64,000 nucleotides of DNA from RHKX01 sp963820055. Lineage in GTDB: Bacteria; Actinomycetota; Thermoleophilia; Solirubrobacterales; 70-9. The translations under genes were made by a program, and so were the position numbers. The stretch is from contig CAWFYJ010000005.1 in the NCBI GenBank assembly GCA_963820055.1, forward strand, positions 1 to 64,000, written 5' to 3'. The notes under the pieces are model-generated. The model made no database searches. It was not told the origin of the DNA and saw only the letters and a list, made by a program, of their open reading frames with translations. Of this stretch, positions 50,091 through 58,144 are shown in pieces. How positions within the stretch are numbered: position 1 is the stretch's first letter; every line of letters begins with the position of its first letter.

Positions 50091-51356
50091 ATGGCGATCG
50101 CTGCTCAATCCGTCACCGATGTCTGCCGCCGTGCGCGGGCGGCGTCGCTGATCCTGCCCGGGGTCGCGACCGCCGACAAGGACGCCGCCCTGACCGCACT
50201 GGCCCGGCTTCTGCGCGAGCGGAGCGGCGAGATCCTCGCCGCGAACCTCGTCGACCTCCAGAGCGGGAGGGAGGCGGGGCTCGACGAAGCGCTGATCGAC
50301 CGGCTGACTCTCGATGACGACCGGATCGAGGCGATGGCGGCCGGCGTCGAGGCCGTGATCGCGCTCGAGGACCCCGTCGGCGAGCTGCTCGAGAAGCGGA
50401 CGCTCGAGAGCGGCATCGAGATGGAGCACCGGCGCGTGCCGATCGGCGTCGTCGCAATCGTCTACGAAGCCCGCCCGAACGTGACGGTCGATGCCGCGGC
50501 CCTGTGCTTGAAGAGCGGCAACGCCGCGGTCCTCCGCGGGTCGAGCTCGGCGGCGGCGTCGAACGCCGTCCTGATCGAAATCGCCAAGGAGGCCGTGGCG
50601 GAGGCGTCCCTGCCCGAGGGGTCGGTCGAGGCCGTCGCAGGCGGCGGCCGCGACGAGCTGGGCGAGCTCGCGACCCAGCGTGACTACGTCGACCTGATCA
50701 TCCCCCGAGGCGGCGAGGGCCTCAAGACGGCCCTCGAGGCCGTCGCCGAGGTTCCGATCCTCTACGCCGCCTCCGGGAACTGCCACGTCTACGTCGACGC
50801 CGACGCGGACGCGGAGATGGCCCGTCAGATCGCCTACAACGCCAAGGTCCAGCGCCCCGGCGTCTGCAACTCTGCCGAGACCCTGCTCGTCCACGAGGCG
50901 ATCGCACCCGACTTCCTGCCCAGCGTCCTCGCCGACCTCGATGCGGCCGGCGTCGAGCTGGTCGGCGACGAGCGGACGCGCACGCGCGCCGGCGACGTCG
51001 CCGTCGCTCCCGCGACCGACGACGACTGGGATCGCGAGTACCACGGCCTGAAGATGGCGGTGGCCGTCGTCGATTCCCTCGAGGCGGCGATCGACCACGT
51101 CAACCGGCACGGCAGCGGCCATTCCGAGGCGATCGTGACGCGCTCGGAGGAGGCCGGCGACGCATTCACGAGCGGGGTCGACGCGGCCTGCGTCTACGTC
51201 AACGCGTCGACCCGCTTCACGGATGGCTTCGAGTTCGGGATGGGCGCCGAGATCGGCAACTCGACCCAGAAGCTCCACGCCCGCGGCCCGATCGGCCTCC
51301 GCGAGCTGACCTCGACGAAGTACGTCCTGCGGGGCACCGGTCAGACGCGCGGGTGA
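50091..51356 (+). CDS. proA: Glutamate-5-semialdehyde dehydrogenase
   Basis: 421 aa of the aldehyde dehydrogenase superfamily. Nucleophile Cys in NAKVQRPGVCNSAETLLVH (about 264), cofactor region VAIVYEARPNVTVDAAALCLKSGNAAVLRGSSSA, and the family end STRFTDGFEFGMGAEIGNSTQKLHARGPIGLRELTSTKYV. Second step of proline synthesis, reducing glutamyl-5-phosphate with NADPH. nadD begins in its stop (GTGA). Confidence 0.97.
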   Translation: MAIAAQSVTDVCRRARAASLILPGVATADKDAALTALARLLRERSGEILAANLVDLQSGREAGLDEALIDRLTLDDDRIEAMAAGVEAVIALEDPVGELLEKRTLESGIEMEHRRVPIGVVAIVYEARPNVTVDAAALCLKSGNAAVLRGSSSAAASNAVLIEIAKEAVAEASLPEGSVEAVAGGGRDELGELATQRDYVDLIIPRGGEGLKTALEAVAEVPILYAASGNCHVYVDADADAEMARQIAYNAKVQRPGVCNSAETLLVHEAIAPDFLPSVLADLDAAGVELVGDERTRTRAGDVAVAPATDDDWDREYHGLKMAVAVVDSLEAAIDHVNRHGSGHSEAIVTRSEEAGDAFTSGVDAACVYVNASTRFTDGFEFGMGAEIGNSTQKLHARGPIGLRELTSTKYVLRGTGQTRG

Positions 51357-51961
51357 GTCGTGCCGTCGGCGTCCTCGGCGGCGCTTTCAACCCCCCGCAC
51401 ATCGGCCACCTGCTCCTCGCCCAGGAAGCCGTGGTCAGCCTCGGCCTCGACGAGCTGATCCTGATCCCGACCGGCGAAGCCCCGCACAAGCTGATCGAGC
51501 CGGAGCCCGGGCCGCAGGTGCGGCTCGAGATGACTGACGCCGCCGTGGCCGCCGTGCCCGAGCTCCGTGTCTCCGACGTCGAGGTCGGGCGCGATGGCCC
51601 GTCCTTCGCCTTCCGTACGCTTGAATTGCTTGCCGATGAGCTTCCAGGGACCGAGCTGACCTTCGTGATGGGCGCCGACGTCGCCTCCGGCCTCGATCGC
51701 TGGAAGCGTCCCGAGCGGGTCCTCGAGCTCGCCGCAGTCGCCGTCGCGGCCCGGCCCGGATTCGACCTCTCGTCGGTCGACGAACAGCTCGCGGGCCTCG
51801 GCTCCCGGGGCCCGGCGGCGCGGATCGAGATGCCCCCGGTCGGGATCTCGTCGACCCTCGTCCGCGATCGTGTTGCCGCCGGTCTGCCGGTCCGCTGGAT
51901 GGTCCCCGAGCCGGTCGAGCGGCTGATCGCCGAGCGCGGTCTCTACGGTGGGACGCACTGA
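51353..51961 (+). CDS. nadD: Nicotinate-nucleotide adenylyltransferase
   Basis: 202 aa. Nucleotidyl transferase signature GVLGGAFNPPHIGHLLLAQEA with HxGH, and ISSTLVRDRVAAGLPVRWMVPEPVERLI. Makes deamido-NAD from NaMN and ATP. GTG start overlapping proA; its stop overlaps the rsfS start. Confidence 0.95.
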   Translation: MSRAVGVLGGAFNPPHIGHLLLAQEAVVSLGLDELILIPTGEAPHKLIEPEPGPQVRLEMTDAAVAAVPELRVSDVEVGRDGPSFAFRTLELLADELPGTELTFVMGADVASGLDRWKRPERVLELAAVAVAARPGFDLSSVDEQLAGLGSRGPAARIEMPPVGISSTLVRDRVAAGLPVRWMVPEPVERLIAERGLYGGTH

Positions 51962-52341
51962 TGGACTCCGAAGCACTCGCCAAGCGCATCGCCGCCCTCG
52001 CCGACGACAAGGGCGCGACCGACCTCGTCGCCATCAACGTGTCGGAGCTGCTCGGCTACACCGACTTCCTGATCATCGGCACGGCGCGGAACGAGCGCCA
52101 GGCGAAGGCGATCACCGACGAGGTGCAGTTCCGCCTCAAGCACGACGAGGAGCTGCTGCCGCGACGGGTTGAGGGTCTGCCCGAGGCGCGCTGGATCCTC
52201 GTCGACTACCTCGACTGCATCCTCCACGTCTTCGTGGCCGAGACGCGGGATCTCTACCGGCTCGAGCAGCTCTGGGGGGAGGCGCCGCGGATCGACCTCG
52301 GCGACCTCGAGGGCGCCGGTGACGTCCGCCGCCGAGCCTAA
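51961..52341 (+). CDS. rsfS: Ribosome silencing factor RsfS
   Basis: 126 aa of the Iojap/RsfS family: AALADDKGATDLVAINVSELLGYTDFLIIGTARNERQAKAITDEVQ, ARWILVDYLDCILHVFVAETRDLYRLEQLWGEAPRID. Binds L14 and blocks subunit joining in slow growth. Standard nadD-rsfS pairing. Confidence 0.95.
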   Translation: MDSEALAKRIAALADDKGATDLVAINVSELLGYTDFLIIGTARNERQAKAITDEVQFRLKHDEELLPRRVEGLPEARWILVDYLDCILHVFVAETRDLYRLEQLWGEAPRIDLGDLEGAGDVRRRA

Positions 52342-52344
52342 TCT
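52339..52344 (+). promoter_or_regulatory. -10 element TAATCT
   Basis: TAATCT begins with the stop of rsfS and ends 6 nt before ATC at 52351, which supports that ATC as the start of the next gene. Confidence 0.45.
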
Positions 52345-52350
52345 CGGCCC

Positions 52351-53151
52351 ATCGCTGGAGAGACGTTCGGCAGATCCCTGTTCGGCTACCGGCCCTCCGA
52401 GGTCGGCGAAGCCATGGACGCGCTCGAGTCCGAGCTCGGGCGCCGCGCCGAGGCGCTGCGCGCCGGCGAGGCCCGGACCGCCGAGCTGACCGAGGAGAAC
52501 GAGCTCCTGCGGAGCCGTCTGGCGGCCAGTACGGCGACCGAGCAGTCGCTGCGCGCCGAGATCGCCGCCGTCCGTGCCGGAGCCGCTGAGGAGATGCGGG
52601 CGATGTCCGTCCTCGCGAGACAGCTCGAGGAGCTGCGGATCGGCGCTCGCGGCACCGCCACGCGGATTCGCCTCTGCGCCCTCCGTGAGGCCGCAGAGGT
52701 GAACGCACGGCTCCTCGATGCCACCGACCCGCGGACCGCCGAGGCCCGCGACCGGGTCCTCGACGCCCTCGAGGCCGCGATCGACAGGGTCGCCGCACAG
52801 TGGGAGACGGAGGCGGGCCCGGCCGCGCCACCGGCGCCACCGGTGCGCCGCTCCGCCGCCGCGCGGATCTCGCTCGCAGGCGGCCAGCTCGCCGGCTCGC
52901 AGCGCCGGGTCAGCGTCGACATCGGGCCGTTCGAGGACTTCTCGCAGCTCGTCGCCTTCGAAGACGCCGCCAACGCGATCGGAGCGACCGGCGACATCTC
53001 CATCACCCGCTTCTCGGGCGGCCGCGCCCGGATCGACATGGCTCTCAGGGAGCCGGTCGACCTGCTCCGCGAGCTCGAGGAGAGCTGCGACCTCGAGTTC
53101 CGGGTCCGCTCACGCAGCGACGACGAGATCGTTCTCGACGTCGACGGCTGA
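52351..53151 (+). CDS. DivIVA-like coiled-coil protein, apparent ATC start
   Basis: About 266 aa if started at ATC 52351; ATG 52414 would give 245. The stretch before that ATG, ETFGRSLFGYRPSEVGEAMDALESELGRR, is the DivIVA/GpsB-type membrane-binding start (RGYxxxEVDxFL), so the ATG is too late. Upstream there is no ATG, GTG or TTG, only CTG 52378 and ATC 52351; the -10 spacing favours the latter. A long coiled coil follows (about 20-90), then a Pro/Ala linker and a C-terminal domain with GPFEDFSQLVAFEDAANAIGATGDISITRFSGGRARIDMAL that looks like a small ligand or membrane-protein-binding fold. Possible role in polarity or wall growth; not proven. Confidence 0.75.
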   Translation: MAGETFGRSLFGYRPSEVGEAMDALESELGRRAEALRAGEARTAELTEENELLRSRLAASTATEQSLRAEIAAVRAGAAEEMRAMSVLARQLEELRIGARGTATRIRLCALREAAEVNARLLDATDPRTAEARDRVLDALEAAIDRVAAQWETEAGPAAPPAPPVRRSAAARISLAGGQLAGSQRRVSVDIGPFEDFSQLVAFEDAANAIGATGDISITRFSGGRARIDMALREPVDLLRELEESCDLEFRVRSRSDDEIVLDVDG

Positions 53152-53160
53152 GCGCGGCGA

Positions 53161-53652
53161 TCAGCCCGAGGGCTGGAGCCGGCCGCTGATCGCGTAGCGG
53201 AGGATCGCGACGACCTGCTCGGGCTCGCGAGCGACGGCCAGCGCCGCCCGGTCGACCTCCTTGAGCGCGTGATCGTGCTCGGGCGGGTGGATGGTGATGA
53301 GCGGGGTGCCGAGCGCAGCCGCCTGGCCGGCGTCGAAGGCGGCGTTCCACTGCTTGTACTTCTCGCCGAACCGGACGACGACCACGTCGGCCTCGCGCAG
53401 CAGCGTCCCCGTCCGCAGCGCGTTGACGCCGGCACCCTTCTGGTCGTGCCAGAACTTGTCGTCCTCGGCGCCGAGGATCGAGGCCCCGCAATCGTCGCTC
53501 GCCGCATGGTCGGTGACCGGCGCGGTCAGGACGACCGGGAGGCCTGCGGCCGCGACGCCGGCTGCGATCCTGTCGCGCCAATCGGAATGGATCTCGCCGG
53601 CCAGGTAGACGATCCAGGTGCGCTGGGCCTCGGCGTCCGCGCTCACAGCCAC
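53161..53652 (-). CDS. ytoQ: YtoQ family protein
   Basis: 163 aa. YtoQ signature: WIVYLAGEIHSDWRDRI, LPVVLTAPVTDHAASDDCGASILG, DDKFWHDQKGAGVNALRTGTLLREADVVVVRFGEKYKQWNAAFDAGQAAALGTPLITIHP. The fold is like nucleoside 2-deoxyribosyltransferases. Function not known. GTG start with GGAGGCAA right before it. It lies between the DivIVA-like gene and the Bax-inhibitor gene. Confidence 0.9.
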   Translation of the reverse strand: MAVSADAEAQRTWIVYLAGEIHSDWRDRIAAGVAAAGLPVVLTAPVTDHAASDDCGASILGAEDDKFWHDQKGAGVNALRTGTLLREADVVVVRFGEKYKQWNAAFDAGQAAALGTPLITIHPPEHDHALKEVDRAALAVAREPEQVVAILRYAISGRLQPSG

Positions 53653-53662
53653 TTGCCTCCGC

Positions 53663-54367
53663 TCAGCGCGCGGATCCGAAGATCCGCAGCAGGAACAGGA
53701 AGAGGTTGATGAAGTCGAGATAGAGCGACAGGGCGCCGAGGATCGACGCCTTGCGGAGGGTCTCGCCGTCGGCGCCGCTCTCGCCGATCTTCTTGATCTT
53801 CTGCATGTCGTACGCCGTCAGGGCGCAGAACAGGAGAACGCCGCCGAAGGTCACGAACCAGTAGAGGACCGAGTTCGCCCAGAAGGCGTTCACGATCAGG
53901 CCGATGAAGATGCCGATCAGGCCCATGAAGAGGATCGAGCGCATCCCCGAGAGGTCGCGCTTGGTGATGTAGCCGTAGGCGGCCATGCCGCCGAACATGC
54001 CGGCCGAGACGCCGAACGCGCTGGCGATCGAGGCGGTCGTATACGCCTCGAGGATGATCGAGAAGATGAAGCCGTTCAGCGCTGCATAGAGCGCGAACAG
54101 GAAGACCGCGACCGGGTAGCTGATCTTGTTGATCCCGGCGGAGATCGTCAGGACGAGCCCGAGCTGGGCGAAGAACATGATCAGCAACGCGATCCCGTGG
54201 TCCTCGAACCACTTGATCATGTCCGTGCTCGAGGCGACGTAGACCGCGATCCCGGCAGTCAGCGCCAGGCCGAGGAACATCCATCCGAACACGGAGGTGA
54301 GGAACGACTGACGTGCCAGCTGCACATCCGCGCCCTGAATCTGCGTCGTCCCGTACTGCTCGTCCAT
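53663..54367 (-). CDS. Bax inhibitor-1/YccA family membrane protein
   Basis: 234 aa, seven membrane helices. Start MDEQYGTTQIQGADVQLARQSFLTSVFGWMFLGL after GAGAGGGAA. Helices include AVYVASSTDMIKWFEDHGIALLIMFFAQLGLVLTI and YDMQKIKKIG near the end, where the conserved Asp pair of the pH-gated Ca2+ leak channel group sits. In bacteria its exact role is unsettled; it may limit membrane stress through FtsH or leak Ca2+. The end abuts ytoQ on the same strand. Confidence 0.9.
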   Translation of the reverse strand: MDEQYGTTQIQGADVQLARQSFLTSVFGWMFLGLALTAGIAVYVASSTDMIKWFEDHGIALLIMFFAQLGLVLTISAGINKISYPVAVFLFALYAALNGFIFSIILEAYTTASIASAFGVSAGMFGGMAAYGYITKRDLSGMRSILFMGLIGIFIGLIVNAFWANSVLYWFVTFGGVLLFCALTAYDMQKIKKIGESGADGETLRKASILGALSLYLDFINLFLFLLRIFGSAR

Positions 54368-54500
54368 CGGCGTGAGTTCCCTCTCGTTCGACGCCCACCG
54401 GAACGGGGCGATCTGAACCATTGAGGATACCCGGCGGCGTCCCCGATCCCTGCGTCTCGCGGCTCCCCGTTTGGCCGGATAAACTTCGCCGCAGGTACCT

Positions 54501-54574
54501 GGGGCTGTAGCTCAGTTGGCTAGAGCGTCCGGCTGGCAGCCGGGAGGTCAAGGGTTCGAATCCCTTCAGCTCCA
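54501..54574 (+). tRNA. tRNA-Ala (anticodon GGC)
   Basis: Acceptor GGGGCTG pairs with CAGCTCC and includes the G3-T70 pair that marks alanine tRNAs. Anticodon stem TCCGG/CCGGG with loop CTGGCAG gives GGC. T arm AAGGG TTCGAAT CCCTT. Discriminator A, no encoded CCA. TAAACT at 54480 is a possible -10. Confidence 0.95.
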
Positions 54575-54631
54575 CTCTCCCCGGGTTCTCGAATCGGTTG
54601 ACCCTTGCGCCAACGGCGCCGGGCCTGTTTG

Positions 54632-56305
54632 ATGACGGCTATGCATTTCAGCAGTCGTCGTCTCGTTTCCGTCCTCGTCCTCACCTCTCTGATCGCGGCC
54701 CTTGCGATCGCGCCCGCCGCGCAGGCGAAGCCCAAGGGTTTCAAGTACGGCGTCAGCGCCGCCGAGGTGCAGACCAACTCGGCGCTCTTCTGGGCGCGGA
54801 CGACGAAGCCCGGCAAGACCTACATCCAGATCGTCAGGAACGGCAAGCTCGGCGGCTGCCGTCCGAACCGGGTCCCGAAGAAGCGCACGGTCAAGTCGAA
54901 GAAGTCGAACGACCTGACGGTCCAGAAGCGCGTCGGCGGCCTGAAGCCGGAGACGGGCTACAACTACCGCTTCTGCATGAAGGGTGGCCGCTACAGCGCC
55001 ACCGGCCACTTCGTGACGCCTCCGAAGCGCGGCAAGAACTCGACGATCCGCTTCGCCCTCGCCGGCGACCAGGACGCCCGCGCCGTCCCCGGTGAGGACC
55101 ACCCCTACTGGAACGACTTCCAGGTCTGGGACCGGATCCGCAAGCAGGAGAACGACTTCAACGTGCTGATGGGGGACACCATCTACTCCGACACCGAGGT
55201 CCCCGGCTACACGCTCGAGGACGTTGCGCTGACGGTCAAGCAGAAGTGGAGCGCCTACAAGACGAACCTGAGCATGAAGCCCTGGTGGAAGGCACGCGGC
55301 ACCGCCGCCTACTACGCCCATTGGGACGACCACGAGTTCGTCAACGACTTCTCCCGCGAGGAGAACAAGTTCCCGTACAGCAACGATGGCGTCTTCCAGG
55401 GCGTCAACAAGATCAACGGGGACAAGCTCTACGACCGCGGCGTCCGTGCCTTCCGGGACTACAACCCGGTCGACTACTCGAAGAAACTCGGCCTCTACCG
55501 CCACGAGCGCTGGGGCAAGAACCTCGAGGTCTTCTTCCTCGACGAGCGCTCGTTCCGCTCCTCGAGCGCCGATTACAACGGCGACTGCGACAACCCGGCC
55601 GGCAGCGGCAACCCGGACCTGGCGCCGACGGCGCCGCAGAGCACCCGCAACGCGTTCTCGATCATCGCGCCGCCGCTCGCCAACCCGGTGCCGCCCGACT
55701 GCCTTGCCGCGATCAACGATCCGAACCGGACGATGCTCGGCCAGCAGCAGCTGAAGACGTTCAAGAACGACATCAAGAACTCGGACGCCACGTTCAAGGT
55801 GATCTTCAACGAGGTCCCGATCCAGCAGTACTACGCACTGCCGTACGACCGCTGGGAGGGCTACGCCTCGGAGCGGGAGAACCTCCTGCACTTCCTCAGC
55901 AACAAGGTCGACAACGCCGTCTTCCTGACCACCGACGTCCACGCCAACATGGTCAACGACGCCCGGTTCAACACGCTCGGCGGCCCCGGCGTCCAGGACT
56001 CGGGAATCATCGAGGCGACCAACGGCCCGATCGCGACCGAGAACTACGCCGGCGAGATCAGCGGCTCCGTCGGCAACCCGGCGGCCGGCTCGCTCGTCAC
56101 GAGCCTGTTCCTGCAGCCGGACCCGCCCGCGGGCGTCGGCATGCAGTGCGCGGCGACCGACCAGTTCAGCTACGCCGAGGTCGAGGTCACCAAGCAGCAG
56201 CTCACGGTCGACCTGCTCGACGACCAGAACAACCCGGTCAAGGACACCGGCGACGCCTCACAGCCGGCCCCGGCGTGCTCGCAGGTGGTGATCCCGGCCA
56301 AGTAG
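54632..56305 (+). CDS. Secreted PhoD-like alkaline phosphatase/phosphodiesterase
   Basis: 557 aa. Signal peptide LVSVLVLTSLIAALAIAPAAQA. N-terminal PhoD domain (FKYGVSAAEVQTNSALFWARTTKPGKTYIQIV...LKPETGYNYRFC). Metallophosphatase part: FALAGDQDAR, FNVLMGDTIYSD, AYYAHWDDHEFVNDF (His/Asp ligands), FLDERSFRS, FLTTDVHANMVND and the SVGNPAAGSLVTSL end. Needs Fe3+/Ca2+ in known PhoD. It would release phosphate from mono- or diesters outside the cell. Start could also be ATG 54641 or TTG 54605; no ribosome site is clear. Confidence 0.9.
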   Translation: MTAMHFSSRRLVSVLVLTSLIAALAIAPAAQAKPKGFKYGVSAAEVQTNSALFWARTTKPGKTYIQIVRNGKLGGCRPNRVPKKRTVKSKKSNDLTVQKRVGGLKPETGYNYRFCMKGGRYSATGHFVTPPKRGKNSTIRFALAGDQDARAVPGEDHPYWNDFQVWDRIRKQENDFNVLMGDTIYSDTEVPGYTLEDVALTVKQKWSAYKTNLSMKPWWKARGTAAYYAHWDDHEFVNDFSREENKFPYSNDGVFQGVNKINGDKLYDRGVRAFRDYNPVDYSKKLGLYRHERWGKNLEVFFLDERSFRSSSADYNGDCDNPAGSGNPDLAPTAPQSTRNAFSIIAPPLANPVPPDCLAAINDPNRTMLGQQQLKTFKNDIKNSDATFKVIFNEVPIQQYYALPYDRWEGYASERENLLHFLSNKVDNAVFLTTDVHANMVNDARFNTLGGPGVQDSGIIEATNGPIATENYAGEISGSVGNPAAGSLVTSLFLQPDPPAGVGMQCAATDQFSYAEVEVTKQQLTVDLLDDQNNPVKDTGDASQPAPACSQVVIPAK

Positions 56306-56326
56306 CGCCGGGCCTCACGGCCGGGG

Positions 56327-57043
56327 TCAGAACCAGGGGTCGGTGCGCCAGGTCCGGGCGCTGAGGTGCTGCTTGACCGCGGCGACGTACCCGGCGTTCT
56401 GCGCCGCGTGCCAGCGCCCCGAGACCCAGGCGCCGACCGATCCCCAGAAGTCCCCTGCGACGTAGCGGCGGCCGTTGTCCGGCCGCACGTCGGGGTTGTT
56501 GAGCCAGGTCATCCTGCCGTCGTAGTAGGCGCGCATGATCCCGCCGTAGTAGTCGGCGTTGAAGGCCGTCGAATCGCGCATGAAGGGGAGGCAGCAGTGG
56601 TAGGGCCGGCGGACCTGGAAGATCCCGAAGGAGTCGCCGTTGTCGCCGACGGTGTTCTCGTGCCACCACGACTCGTGGACGGCGACCGCTCGCAGGGCGT
56701 CCTCGGGCAGCCCCCACTTGTTGGCGGCCCACTCGATGATGTCGTCGGTAGATCCCGTGTACCGGCCGTCGACGAAGCGCTGGTAGGGCATGTCGCTGTG
56801 CGCGTGGAAGTACCTCAGCTCATCGCGGGTCGGGACGAGGTGGTTGGGCGCATAGTTGTCGGGTCGCGGCTCCCACGTCGTCTCCTCCACCCGCTTCGCG
56901 GCGGCGGCGCTGCTCAGCGGTCCCCAGCCGATCTTCGCCTTCAGGTGCGCCTTGCCGGCGCCGCCCGACGCGAGGGCGCCCGCGGGCAGGATCAGAGCCG
57001 CGAGCAGAAGCGGCAGTACGGCGAGGGTGGGGAGTCGTCGCAT
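56327..57043 (-). CDS. Secreted lysozyme-like/transglycosylase-type protein
   Basis: 238 aa. Signal peptide LPTLAVLPLLLAALILPAGALA. The catalytic-type helix is AVAVHESWWHENTVGDNGDSFGIFQVRRPYHCC, with E124 in place for an SLT/lysozyme-fold glycosidase and the GDSFGIFQV following strand. Then IMRAYYDGRMTWLNNPD and FWGSVGAWVSGRWH. It would cut or bind peptidoglycan. Upstream, 54 nt away, a divergent winged-helix gene begins. Confidence 0.82.
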   Translation of the reverse strand: MRRLPTLAVLPLLLAALILPAGALASGGAGKAHLKAKIGWGPLSSAAAAKRVEETTWEPRPDNYAPNHLVPTRDELRYFHAHSDMPYQRFVDGRYTGSTDDIIEWAANKWGLPEDALRAVAVHESWWHENTVGDNGDSFGIFQVRRPYHCCLPFMRDSTAFNADYYGGIMRAYYDGRMTWLNNPDVRPDNGRRYVAGDFWGSVGAWVSGRWHAAQNAGYVAAVKQHLSARTWRTDPWF

Positions 57044-57085
57044 CGGGGTCACATCGGCACGGTGCCGGCATCCATGAGCCGGGCA

Positions 57086-57091
57086 TACGAT
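57086..57091 (+). promoter_or_regulatory. -10 element TACGAT of a leaderless promoter
   Basis: TACGAT, 6 nt before the ATG at 57098. Confidence 0.5.
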
Positions 57092-57097
57092 CGGCCG

Positions 57098-58131
57098 ATG
57101 CCCTCCGCGAGAAGCGAAGACCTGCTGCGCCGCCGCCGGCTCGCGGCGCAGCGGCTTACCGACGGAGCCGTCGCCTCCTCCGCGGAGGAGGCCGCCGGGA
57201 CGGTGCTCGGTATCCAGGCCCAGGACGTCCGCGCGTCGGGGCTGGCGATACGCGCAAGGGTCCCCGGCGTCACCCGCGAGCAGATCGCCGCCGCCGACCT
57301 GGTCCGCACCTGGACGGTTCGCGGGACCGTGCACCTGGTCGCCGCCGCCGACCTGCCCTGGATGAACGCGCTGACCGGCCCCCGCAACGTCAGGCGCTTC
57401 GACCAGCTGATGACCAAGCGGGCGAACCTCGAGACCGCTCGGGCGATCCGTCCCGCCGCGCTCGAGATCCTCGCCGACGGGCCGATGACGCGCGGCGACG
57501 CTGCATCGAGCGGATCGAAGAACGCGGCCTCCCATCGCTGGGCCAGTACTCGATCAACGTCCTGATGCCCTGGCTCGCCTCGACCGGCGAGGTCGTCGGT
57601 CTCGCCGACGGATCGTTCCGGCTCTCCGATCCGCCGCCGCCCATCGACGAGGACGAGGCCCTGGCGACGCTCGGGCGCCGCTACCTCGAGGGCTACGGAC
57701 CGGCCGGCCCCGAGGACCTCGCGCGCTGGTCCGGATTGCCGATCACGGCCTGCCGGCGCGCACTCGCGGCCGTCACCGATGCCGAGGAGGTCGATGGGCT
57801 GCTCGCCCTCCCCGGACCGGCGGGCGATCCCCCCGGGCCGCCGCGGGTCCGGCTGCTCGGCGCGTTCGACACCCTGATGCTCGGCTGGCGCAGCCGCCGC
57901 CCGTTCCTCTCCGCCGACGAGGACGAGCGGCTCCTGCCCGGCAGCGGCATCGTCAGGGCGGTCGTGCTCGTCGACGGACGCGTGGTCGGAACCTGGAAGC
58001 TCGACGGGTCCGGACGCCGCCGCCGTCTCCTGATCGACCGGTTCGGCGACGAGCCGCCGGCGAACGCCCTGGCGGCCGAGGCGAGCGCCGTCGGCGCCTT
58101 CCTCGGGCTGGAGCTCGAGCCCGCCTCCTAG
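57098..58131 (+). CDS. Winged-helix DNA-binding protein (HTH_42/AlkZ-like), frameshifted
   Basis: About 344 aa if one base is restored. First part (1-135): LRRRRLAAQRL...VLGIQAQDVRASGLAIRARVPGVTREQIAAADLVRTWTVRGTVHLVAAADLPWM, typical of HTH_42 proteins, whose studied members (AlkZ/YcaQ) are DNA glycosylases that unhook crosslinks. At CTGCATCGAG (57501-57510) the frame slips by one base; in the next frame it continues RIEERGLPSLGQYSINVLMPWLASTGEVVGLADGS and the winged-helix part (RYLEGYGPAGPEDLARWSGLP...ACRRAL). The QxQ-type motif QAQD is present. A true pseudogene is possible; an assembly error is more likely. Confidence 0.85.
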
Positions 58132-58134
58132 ACT
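58129..58134 (+). promoter_or_regulatory. -10 element TAGACT of the leuS promoter
   Basis: TAGACT, overlapping the stop of the upstream gene and 10 nt before the ATG at 58145. Confidence 0.5.
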
Positions 58135-58144
58135 TGCGCATCCG

